From: JBDRGC01 sp043818215
Lineage (GTDB): Bacteria; Chloroflexota; Anaerolineae; Anaerolineales; UBA11858
Assembly: GCA_043818215.1 (NCBI GenBank)
Contig: JBDRGC010000226.1
Location: forward strand, 1 to 6,824
Direction: 5' to 3'
DNA: 6,824 nt
Positions 1 through 5,230 of the stretch are shown here, piece after piece (position 1 is the first letter of the stretch; every line of letters starts with the position of its first letter). A program made the position numbers and the translations under genes. The notes beneath the pieces are model-generated. The model saw nothing but the letters and a program-made list of their open reading frames with translations, did not search any database and was not told the DNA's origin.

Positions 1-57
1 CAATAAAATGCTCCCCCAAAACAGTTTGCACGTCCGCTATAGCCTTTCAGAAAACGA

Positions 58-180
58 TTTTGACTCCGCGTGTCATTGCGAAGCAGCTGTATCGCTGAAG
101 CAATCTCATCCTTGCCAAGTGCGAGATTGCTTCAGCGGTGAGGCTGCTTCGCAATGACATCCGGATAAGCAGAGTCAAAA
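58..180. repeat. Long inverted repeat (MITE-like palindromic element)
   Basis: Two 37-bp arms (71-107 and 123-159) are reverse complements of each other except for a 5-bp block in the middle (TGTAT versus CTCAC), and are separated by a 15-nt loop. Outside them, a second pair of 9-bp arms, TTTTGACTC (58-66) and GAGTCAAAA (172-180), extends the symmetry. The core TCATTGCGAAGC...GAAGCAATCTC resembles a palindromic repeat family seen dispersed in many bacterial genomes (established knowledge, recalled). A transcript in either direction would fold into a long hairpin. No transposase is nearby, so the element is presumably non-autonomous. Confidence 0.85.
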
Positions 181-254
181 ACATTATCTTATCATCTATA
201 GAATGCTACGCTTCTGTTTCTTACCGGTAGCGTGGCCTTGCTCTTATAGCATAC

Positions 255-282
255 AAAAAAGGCAGGCTTTTGTCGCCTGCCT
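255..282 (-). terminator. Intrinsic terminator reading leftward
   Basis: Read on the minus strand, AGGCAGGC (282-275) pairs perfectly with GCCTGCCT across a 7-nt loop (GACAAAA), and the stem is followed directly by six T residues (260-255). This is a textbook Rho-independent terminator. The nearest upstream gene on this strand is the histidine kinase, whose stop lies about 420 nt away. If it terminates that operon, the message carries a long, repeat-filled 3' untranslated tail. Confidence 0.8.
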
Positions 283-447
283 GTGGTCATGTTTTAGTCA
301 TGGTTTTTTGGAATAAAATGCGTGACTTACCCGTGAAGGGTCATGGTTTTTGGTTTTCGGTCAAGGAGACCCCTGGAATCATAAATGATTTTCCGCCCAC
401 CAAAAGGGGAATTTGTGCGTCATATATATTCCGCACAAACAAAACCG

Positions 448-532
448 AATGGTAAATGGTGAATTATAAATGGTAAATGCTGGCTGCGCTGTATGCACTT
501 CATTTACAATTTACCATTCATCATTTGCCATT
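448..532. repeat. AT-rich inverted repeat built from GGTAAAT/GGTGAAT-like heptads
   Basis: Arms 448-479 and 501-532 are 32 bp each and match at 27 of 32 positions as reverse complements, around a 21-nt loop (480-500). Each arm is itself repetitive, with successive blocks such as AATGGTAAATGG and AAATGGTAAATG. It shares no sequence with the 58-180 element and so represents a second repeat family. The origin is unknown; slippage of a heptad-like unit plus inversion, or a small mobile element, are both possible. Confidence 0.75.
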
Positions 533-545
533 TACAATCTCACTC

Positions 546-580
546 CCCCCTGCATAATCCAAATGATGCACTTTAGGGGG
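546..580. repeat. Hairpin with GC-clamped stem
   Basis: CCCCC+TGCAT (546-555) pairs with ATGCA (566-570) and GGGGG (576-580), with a 5-nt bulge (571-575) and a 10-nt loop. It is not followed by a T run in either direction (an A run, 582-588, lies on the right), so it is not a standard intrinsic terminator. It may act as a 3' structure on the kinase transcript or be chance. Confidence 0.4.
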
Positions 581-616
581 CAAAAAAAGCATTTATGGGA
601 ATAACTTGAGTAACCC

Positions 617-670
617 GAACTGTAATGCATTTGATTAAGTGCATACCCAAAGGGCATGATATTGCAGTTC
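617..670. repeat. Hairpin just downstream of the kinase stop
   Basis: GAACTGTAAT (617-626) and ATTGCAGTTC (661-670) are inverted copies with one G-T wobble on the plus strand. The interior contains further self-complementary ATGC/GCAT blocks. It begins 33 nt beyond the kinase stop on the minus strand, with no T tract after it. It could stabilise the 3' end of the mRNA; the role is speculative. Confidence 0.35.
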
Positions 671-702
671 TATCGCCGCTTGACCACCAAGATTTTGAGC
701 AA

Positions 703-2094
703 TTACGGTCTGGGTACTGGCAATTTCATCTCTACCCGAAAGCCGCCCTCCCCATCCGGCCCGGCGTGGAACTGGCCCCCCAGCAACTCGGCGCGCGCGT
801 GCAGGCCGCGCAGGCCGTAGCCGCCCTTGTCTTCTCTCCGGCCTCCAGCCTCGCCCTCACCCCCAGCCTCGCCCTCGCCCCCAGCCTCACTCTCGCCCCC
901 AGCCTCGCCCTCGCCTTCAGCCTCACTCTCACCCCCAGCCCCTTCGCGTAGCATACCCGCGTAGTGCCCGCAGGGTGAAGGGGTGCTCCCAGGGGGAGAG
1001 GGGCCGGGGGTGAGGGTGTTCTCGACAGACAAACTCACCCCCTCCGGCGAATAAGAAATTTTTAGAAGTACCCGTCCCGTATCTGGGGCGTGGCGCTGGA
1101 TATTGGTCAGCGCTTCCTGGGTAGCCCGGTAGAGGGGCAAGGCCAGGTGAGACGGCAACGAAACAACCTCCCCTTCCACCTGATAGACCGCGGAAATTTG
1201 CATCCTCTCATCGAAATCGGCCACCAGCCCAGCAATGGCCTCGGGGAGCGAAAAGGTTTCCAGGGCAACTGGCTGCAAAGCCCGCACCGCTCTGCGCACA
1301 TCGGCTAATCCATCTTTGACCAGTGAGCGGGCCTTTTCAGCTATCTGTTGGCGCAGCTCGGATTGACCGGGAGGCAGCCGGACCAGCAACTCTAATTGAA
1401 CGTCGAGCGCGGTCAGGGTGTGCCCCACGGTGTCGTGGATCTCGTGGGCCAGACGGGCGCGCTCACGGGTTATCGCCAATTCCTCGACCTGAGCGGCGTA
1501 CTCCTTGATCTGCTGGTGAGCTTCGGCAAGTTCAGCAGCTATTGCTGTGGTCCGGTCTTGCTGTTCCAATCGGTGGACACCTGCCTCTGCGAGCGTGACC
1601 ATCAACGCCAGCCAGGGAAGATCATCCAGCAGTTCTGCTCCTGCTGTTTCCCAGCTTCCAATAGATCCGTAACACAGCCAAGAGAAAATGATCATGCCTG
1701 TCAGAAACAATAGGGGCCAATAACGTTTATTGGAATAATAGAACAGGAGAGCATAACCAATGAGGACAAATAACAGGAAGTACAGTTGGACTCGCCCCCA
1801 TAAAGTCAGTGCGATTCCAAGGAGCAAGCCGGCCCCCAAAACAGCTACAGGCAATACAGAGATCATGCCGTACTTCTCAGGGTAGCGCACATATCGAGGT
1901 GTACCCCAGGCATAGAGTGCCGCCAGGGCCAGTGAAAGGAAAGCATATACAGTTAGTGAAAGGCGTGAGAGGGGAGGTTGTACTGTGAGTGCAATAAACC
2001 CGAACAATACCATGATGATGACTGCGACCCCCCACCCTTTGTGCTGTGCCTCACGTGTGGATATCTGGATAGCGGTGGGTGTGCTTTTATTCAT
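703..2094 (-). CDS. Membrane sensor histidine kinase, NarL/DesK type (HisKA_3), with repeat insertion in the ATP lid
   Basis: This is a sensor kinase of 463 aa that should autophosphorylate on histidine and pass the phosphate to the regulator encoded just upstream. About five hydrophobic segments lie near residues 21-39, 46-63, 77-98, 103-120 and 126-145. A charged linker, probably coiled coil (170-212), leads into the HisKA_3 dimerisation domain with ERARLAHEIHDTVGH; H220 is the expected phosphoacceptor. The ATPase N box is EALTNIQRH (E327, N331, H335), and the G2 region is GGYGLRGLHARAELLGG (424-440). Between them, after VENT (357-360), lies a foreign-looking stretch of about 60 residues: TPGPSP-type repeat sequence, then five Gly/Glu/Ala/Ser hexapeptides (387-416). 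The usual DxGxG of the G1 box is not evident, so activity is uncertain. I chose the ATG at 2094 over an in-frame GTG or other upstream start because it overlaps the regulator's stop by 8 nt (ATGAATAA) and has GGGGG upstream. Confidence 0.9.
   Translation of the reverse strand: MNKSTPTAIQISTREAQHKGWGVAVIIMVLFGFIALTVQPPLSRLSLTVYAFLSLALAALYAWGTPRYVRYPEKYGMISVLPVAVLGAGLLLGIALTLWGRVQLYFLLFVLIGYALLFYYSNKRYWPLLFLTGMIIFSWLCYGSIGSWETAGAELLDDLPWLALMVTLAEAGVHRLEQQDRTTAIAAELAEAHQQIKEYAAQVEELAITRERARLAHEIHDTVGHTLTALDVQLELLVRLPPGQSELRQQIAEKARSLVKDGLADVRRAVRALQPVALETFSLPEAIAGLVADFDERMQISAVYQVEGEVVSLPSHLALPLYRATQEALTNIQRHAPDTGRVLLKISYSPEGVSLSVENTLTPGPSPPGSTPSPCGHYAGMLREGAGGESEAEGEGEAGGESEAGGEGEAGGEGEAGGRREDKGGYGLRGLHARAELLGGQFHAGPDGEGGFRVEMKLPVPRP
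847..936 (-). repeat. Five 18-bp tandem repeats inside the kinase gene
   Basis: CAGCC recurs with an exact 18-bp period (AG at 847, 865, 883, 901, 919, 937), giving five full units plus the start of a sixth. Units differ at a few positions (TCGCCCTCG versus TCACTCTCG; CCCCC versus CCTTC). On the coding strand each unit encodes one hexapeptide, GGESEA, EGEGEA, GGESEA, GGEGEA, GGEGEA (kinase residues 387-416). Because 18 is a multiple of three, gain or loss of units keeps the reading frame. Confidence 0.9.
928..1014. repeat. Palindromic repeat element (CTCACCCC-GGCCCCT family) inserted in frame in the kinase gene
   Basis: The outer arms 928-944 and 998-1014 match at 15 of 17 positions as reverse complements. 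Inside are two more stems: CCCCTTC (939-945) with GAAGGGG (977-983), and CTCCC (986-990) with GGGAG (994-998). On the kinase strand it begins exactly at L361 and reads LTPGPSPPGSTPSP, the translation typical of a palindromic repeat family widespread in bacterial intergenic regions (established knowledge, recalled). It overlaps the first tandem repeat unit, suggesting the repeats grew from its end. Confidence 0.8.
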
Positions 2095-2740
2095 CCAACA
2101 ACCCCCATTCCACTGCCAGACGCACGGCGCCGGCACGGTCGCGGGCCCCCAGTTTGCCCAAGACGTGGCTGACGTAGTTCTTGACCGTCCCCTCCGCCAG
2201 ACACAAGTGTTCGGCGATCTCGGCGTTGGAGTCGCCTGCAGCCATCAGGCGCAGCACCTCGCGCTCGCGGGGGGTCAATCGCCCGGTCAGGGCTGGCTCC
2301 GTCCCCGGGCGGGTGGCGCGGCGGATCACCTTATCTGTGACGGCCGGATCGAGGATGGAATCCCCTCCATGCACGGCACGGATGGCCGCAGCCAGATAGT
2401 CGGGGTCAGCATTTTTTAGCAGGTAACCGGAGGCCCCCGCTTTCAGTGACTCGAAGACATATTCGTCGTTATCGAAGGTAGTCAATACGATAACACGCGT
2501 ATCCGGGTAATGGAGGCTGATCTCGCGCGTGGCGGTCACGCCGTTCATGCCCGGCATGCGCACATCCATAAGCACCACGTCTGGGGATTGCTCGGCGACC
2601 AGAGCCAGAGCTTCACGCCCATTGGCGGCCTGTCCCACCACCCTCAGGTCGGGCACCAGGGCGAGCAGCAAGGCCAGCCCCTCGCGGATGAGGGTCTGAT
2701 CGTCTACTATGGCGACACGGATAGTTTTCATAGATGACAT
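2087..2740 (-). CDS. Two-component response regulator, NarL/FixJ family
   Basis: This 217-aa cytoplasmic transcription factor has a receiver domain followed by a LuxR-type helix-turn-helix. The receiver shows the acidic pair D13-D14, phosphoacceptor D59 (VLMDVRMPGMNG), T87/T88 and the conserved K109 (GYLLKN). The output domain runs from about 154 to 205, with LTPREREVLRLMAAGDSNAEIAEHL followed by the recognition helix region GTVKNYVSHVLGKLGARDR. Length and domain order are complete and normal. Its partner is the kinase gene that follows and overlaps it by 8 nt, so the two are translationally coupled. The start is either ATG 2740 or the in-frame ATG 2731; neither has a clear Shine-Dalgarno sequence, and the second gives the common MKTIRVAIVDDQ beginning. 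Its targets are unknown; NarL-family regulators often bind short inverted repeats and some control their own promoter. Confidence 0.95.
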   Translation of the reverse strand: MSSMKTIRVAIVDDQTLIREGLALLLALVPDLRVVGQAANGREALALVAEQSPDVVLMDVRMPGMNGVTATREISLHYPDTRVIVLTTFDNDEYVFESLKAGASGYLLKNADPDYLAAAIRAVHGGDSILDPAVTDKVIRRATRPGTEPALTGRLTPREREVLRLMAAGDSNAEIAEHLCLAEGTVKNYVSHVLGKLGARDRAGAVRLAVEWGLLDE

Positions 2741-2889
2741 AGTTTTACGTCGATTTGCGCTTTAACACATCCAGTATAACCGGCACGAAGACAAGGAGTG
2801 GAGAAAATATCCGGTTGATCAGGGTTTTGGGGTTTATAGCTGGCTCCTGAGTCAATGTCATTTAGTTGAGGGCTGGCGGCTGGCGGATC

Positions 2890-2947
2890 ACGGATCTGCC
2901 AGGAGCAAAACCGGTGTTCTTGCAGGCTCCCCTCCGGGAAGATCCGT
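2890..2947 (-). promoter_or_regulatory. Leader hairpin upstream of the response regulator
   Basis: ACGGATCT (2890-2897) and AGATCCGT (2940-2947) are perfect 8-bp inverted copies. Inside them GGAGC (2902-2906) pairs with GCTCC (2926-2930). If transcription starts at the promoter proposed at 3018-3047, this structure lies in a roughly 270-nt leader of the regulator-kinase mRNA. No T run follows, so it is not a terminator, and it matches no riboswitch class I know. Confidence 0.35.
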
Positions 2948-3017
2948 CCCGAAAGGGAATACATCGCGATAAACTATGTACAATGTAGTGCCCACTCGCA
3001 AACTCGCCCACTCAAAT

Positions 3018-3047
3018 ACTGTACACCATAACATAGCCCTATGTCAA
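3018..3047 (-). promoter_or_regulatory. Candidate sigma70-type promoter for the regulator-kinase operon
   Basis: On the minus strand a perfect TTGACA (3047-3042) is followed by an 18-bp spacer and TACAGT (3023-3018; 4 of 6 matches to TATAAT). Transcription would start near 3011 and run leftward into the response regulator at 2740. The long distance to the gene lowers confidence; a closer, weaker promoter cannot be excluded. Confidence 0.5.
3031..3044. promoter_or_regulatory. Candidate operator: palindrome overlapping the -35 box
   Basis: ACATAG-CC-CTATGT is a perfect 6-2-6 inverted repeat. It covers three bases of the proposed leftward -35 hexamer and the start of its spacer, so a bound regulator would block or modulate that promoter. 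The likely candidate is the NarL-type regulator encoded downstream (autoregulation), but this is inference from position alone. Confidence 0.4.
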
Positions 3048-3148
3048 GAAAGCAACGTCTCGTTTGGGACAGCCCCTCCCTCGTGCGCACTTATACTAGA
3101 ATGAGACCCATGAACATTTTCTTCACTGCTGTGAATGAATGCGACTTC

Positions 3149-3177
3149 TTGACGCCACACCAAGAACAATGTATCAT
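3149..3177 (+). promoter_or_regulatory. Candidate sigma70-type promoter for the polysaccharide block
   Basis: TTGACG (3149-3154), a 17-bp spacer and TATCAT (3172-3177) match the consensus at 5 of 6 positions in each box with ideal spacing. Transcription would start near 3184, about 70 nt before the ATG at 3253. It is divergent from the leftward promoter, with about 100 bp between the two -35 boxes. Confidence 0.6.
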
Positions 3178-3252
3178 TCCGGGCACTTCCAGGGTCTGGT
3201 ATTACTTGTGTAGACTGTGCTAGATTCCCAAAGATTTGAGTATTAAAGAAAA

Positions 3253-3432
3253 ATGCCCCTTCGATCAACGAATCACACTATTAAAAAGTATATCATTACC
3301 TGCGTCGTATTCGTGATCATAACAGGATTCATCGCCTGGCTGATGCCGCGCGGCCTGGGGCTTTACTATCAAGTTAAGGCAGGGAACTTACTCGATACAG
3401 TTTTAGAAGCCCGGGCGCCGCCGATAGCGTGA
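3253..3432 (+). CDS. Short membrane-anchor ORF, probable N-terminus of the frameshifted TPR gene
   Basis: This 59-aa frame begins MPLRSTNHTIKKYIIT, followed by one strongly hydrophobic segment (about residues 13-31, IIT through AWLMP) after a basic N-terminus, so an inner-membrane anchor with the C-terminal side outside is likely. It continues GLGLYYQVKAGNLLDTVLEA and then ends in GC-rich sequence with a stop that overlaps the next start (GTGA, 3429-3432). The segment after the helix fits the N-terminal part of membrane-anchored TPR proteins, and the next frame supplies the TPR domain without an anchor. I therefore read the pair as one gene of about 387 aa broken by a one-base loss near 3405-3428. 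A genuine small gene coupled to the next is the alternative. A weak AAAGA precedes the ATG, and a good promoter lies upstream. Confidence 0.6.
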   Translation: MPLRSTNHTIKKYIITCVVFVIITGFIAWLMPRGLGLYYQVKAGNLLDTVLEARAPPIA

Positions 3433-4415
3433 CGGATTTCTGCTTTCACCAACCGCTCAGTGATGCGGAGCAAAGCCTGCTCCGTGAGGCTGCTGCTTAT
3501 CTGGAGAAATCCATAGCCTTCAACCCGCAAGCATCCCATTCTTATTTGCTTTTGGGGCGAGTATATTGCCTGCTAGACAACCCAACAGATGCGGTGGACA
3601 ATTATAAGGCGTATACGCAGTTGCGGCCGGGGAATCCGTTGGGGCATTTGGAGTTGGGGTTTGGGTATGAGGCAAAGGGAGAAATCGAATTGGCGATTGC
3701 TGAATGGGAGGCGGGAGGGGTGTCTGGAAATGATTTCTTGGAAGCTGGGGGGCAAGCACAGGAGTCTGGGTCGTATGGGGAGGCGTTGGGGTGGTATGAG
3801 AGGGTGGCTACCATGGGAACCAATTCGGACAGTAATTGGTGGTACGCTCAGTTTTTAATATTCAAAGACCTGAGTCAAGACTTGAAAGCTTATCAAGCAC
3901 TCAGTCAGGCTATAGGCACTGACCAAGGCTGGCACAACCCACAGGTCCGTTTTCTGGCGTGGTATCAATGGGGAGTCTGGTTGCATTTAGAGCATCATAG
4001 CATCGAAGCTGAAAGCGTTTTACGAAAAGCCATCGAGTTATATCCAGATCAAGCGCCTTTGAAATCAACGCTGTCCGAAGCGTACCGTTTTCTTGGGCTC
4101 GCTCAATGGGCACAAGACAATCTCAAAGACGCGGTTACGAATTTGAAGCAAGCGGTTCAGGTTAATCAAGAAAACACCTGGGCACACATTCATTATGGAA
4201 AAGTGTTGTACCTATACGACCCTGGCTTGGTACTAGAGACCCAAAAAGAATTCGATTCCGCTATAAACCTGGCTACGGACAAGATTGATATCTGGATCAA
4301 CCTGATTGATTTTTGGAAGTGGGTTGGCGAGGTCGAACAAACAGAGTTGTTGTGCCAGCAGGCGCTGGATTACTGGAAATCTAATTCACAAATCATTGCC
4401 GGATGCACACAATGA
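3429..4415 (+). CDS. Tetratricopeptide repeat protein (likely C-terminal part of a frameshifted membrane-anchored protein)
   Basis: This 328-aa protein is made almost wholly of TPR-like helical pairs. Recognisable units lie near residues 36-69 (SYLLLGRVYCLLDNPTDAV), 70-95 (GHLELGFGYEAKGEIELAI), 104-126, 175-207 (ending LRKAIELYPDQ), 217-248 (LGLAQWAQDNLKDAV) and 249-283. TPR solenoids mediate protein-protein contacts; no catalytic motif is visible. The GTG start has no ribosome binding site, and the frame stays open upstream to 3378, reading ...GAADSVTDFC, which suggests the real beginning is the membrane segment in the neighbouring frame. Placed before a methyltransferase and a flippase, it may organise or regulate a polysaccharide assembly complex (inference). 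The section at about 3630-3810 is strikingly G-rich and uses GGG and TTG codons heavily, unlike the rest of the gene. Confidence 0.8.
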   Translation: MTDFCFHQPLSDAEQSLLREAAAYLEKSIAFNPQASHSYLLLGRVYCLLDNPTDAVDNYKAYTQLRPGNPLGHLELGFGYEAKGEIELAIAEWEAGGVSGNDFLEAGGQAQESGSYGEALGWYERVATMGTNSDSNWWYAQFLIFKDLSQDLKAYQALSQAIGTDQGWHNPQVRFLAWYQWGVWLHLEHHSIEAESVLRKAIELYPDQAPLKSTLSEAYRFLGLAQWAQDNLKDAVTNLKQAVQVNQENTWAHIHYGKVLYLYDPGLVLETQKEFDSAINLATDKIDIWINLIDFWKWVGEVEQTELLCQQALDYWKSNSQIIAGCTQ

Positions 4416-5230
4416 CAAAATACGATAACCCCCAGTTTTATTGGGAAAGCAGGCTTTCCAATAATTTCGATCTGACAGGAGTAGGGTATGCGGTCCTTGG
4501 CCCAAACTTCAACCGCTTCTTGTATGATGCACGACAACAAGCACTGACTCATGCACTAAATGCTACCAGAACCCAGATTGGTAAACAAAGCGTTCTTGAA
4601 ATCGGCTGCGGTACAGGCTTCTACACTGAGATCTTTTCTCGCTACGGCGTGGAGAAATACTTGGGATTAGATATTACCGATATAAGCACAACATGCCTCC
4701 ATGAGAGATATCCGCAATACCGTTTTCTGCAAAGAGATATCTCTAGCGACAACTTTGATATAAATCAGCAGTTTGATTTTGCTTTCGCTGCTGACGTATT
4801 ATTTCATATTGTAGACGAAAACAAATTCGATCACGCTATCAAGAATATTAGTAGCTGTTTGAACAATAAAGGATTGTTCATTCTTTCTGACGTATTTCCA
4901 AACAGAGCAGTGTGGACAGCAAACCACGTAAACCATCGCGCACTCAATGAATATAAAGAAATCCTAGAATATTATAAACTAAGGGTGCTACACATCGAGC
5001 CAATTTTTAGCATTCTTCACCCTCCTATAAGAATACCGAAAACTACGTTCTTATGGCAATTCTATTCCTTGTTGTGGCAGTACGGACTTACTAAGATCTC
5101 AAAGTGGGAAACATTCGATCTATTGGTACCGAGATGGCTCTCGTTGTTGGATAAACAATTCTTTCTACCTAAGATGGGTCAAGACGCACCCAACAGCAAG
5201 TGGCTTGTGGCGGTCAAGGAGCATGTTTAA
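4412..5230 (+). CDS. Class I SAM-dependent methyltransferase
   Basis: This is a 272-aa Rossmann-fold methyltransferase. Motif I is VLEIGCGTGFYTEIF (residues 61-75 from this start), the binding acidic residue is in YLGLDIT (D87), a motif II-like segment is DFAFAADVLFHI (about 122-133), and a motif III-like strand is GLFILSDVF (154-162). The C-terminal third is rich in aromatic residues and not diagnostic. The acceptor cannot be told from sequence; position between a TPR protein and a flippase suggests a sugar or lipid-linked glycan. The ATG at 4412 gives an ATGA overlap with the TPR stop; an in-frame ATG at 4403 (three more residues) is the alternative. Neither has a strong Shine-Dalgarno sequence, fitting coupled translation. 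The gene is visibly more AT-rich than the kinase and regulator genes, as is common in horizontally exchanged polysaccharide loci. Confidence 0.85.
   Translation: MTKYDNPQFYWESRLSNNFDLTGVGYAVLGPNFNRFLYDARQQALTHALNATRTQIGKQSVLEIGCGTGFYTEIFSRYGVEKYLGLDITDISTTCLHERYPQYRFLQRDISSDNFDINQQFDFAFAADVLFHIVDENKFDHAIKNISSCLNNKGLFILSDVFPNRAVWTANHVNHRALNEYKEILEYYKLRVLHIEPIFSILHPPIRIPKTTFLWQFYSLLWQYGLTKISKWETFDLLVPRWLSLLDKQFFLPKMGQDAPNSKWLVAVKEHV

Larger units (their letters stand above)
1..702. other. Gene-free, repeat-rich region downstream of the kinase gene
   Basis: I see no credible coding region here. The short open frames have no recognisable family, no ribosome binding site and low-complexity content. 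The stretch is occupied by two separate inverted-repeat elements, a leftward intrinsic terminator, a short direct repeat (GTCATGG-T5/6-GG at 297-311 and 340-353) and two hairpins, listed individually where useful. It is the 3' side of the minus-strand response regulator-kinase operon. The low gene content and clustered repeats suggest a site that tolerates insertion of small non-autonomous elements. Confidence 0.7.

Noticed and set aside
58..180. CRISPR array
   Set aside because: The repeats are inverted arms of one palindrome, not regularly spaced direct repeats with spacers, and no cas gene is present.
270..455. Plus-strand ORF of 61 aa
   Set aside because: No family resemblance, no ribosome binding site, and it overlaps the terminator stem and short direct repeats.
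847..936. CRISPR or intergenic satellite interpretation of the 18-bp repeats
   Set aside because: The units are contiguous, have no spacers and are in frame within the kinase gene, so a coding tandem repeat explains them fully.
625..951. Plus-strand ORF of 108 aa with a repetitive SLALAPSLTLAP-like tail
   Set aside because: It is the antisense shadow of the kinase gene; the repetitive protein pattern comes from the 18-bp tandem repeats.
2728..2964. Minus-strand ORF of 78 aa ending inside the start of the response regulator, considered as a leader peptide
   Set aside because: Composition looks non-coding, no known family, no ribosome binding site, and it runs through the leader hairpin. Translational coupling is possible but unsupported.
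3064..3097. Second rightward promoter (TTGGGA ... TATACT)
   Set aside because: The spacer is 22 bp, too long for a normal sigma70 promoter, and the pair at 3149-3177 is much better.
3041..3223. Plus-strand ORF of 60 aa in the divergent control region
   Set aside because: It overlaps both promoter candidates and would start upstream of the proposed rightward transcription start. The protein resembles nothing known.
3395..3412. Classical -1 slippery heptamer for programmed frameshifting in the TPR gene
   Set aside because: The TTTT run at 3401-3404 is not arranged as X XXY YYZ in the upstream frame, so a simple indel or start-stop coupling explains the junction better.
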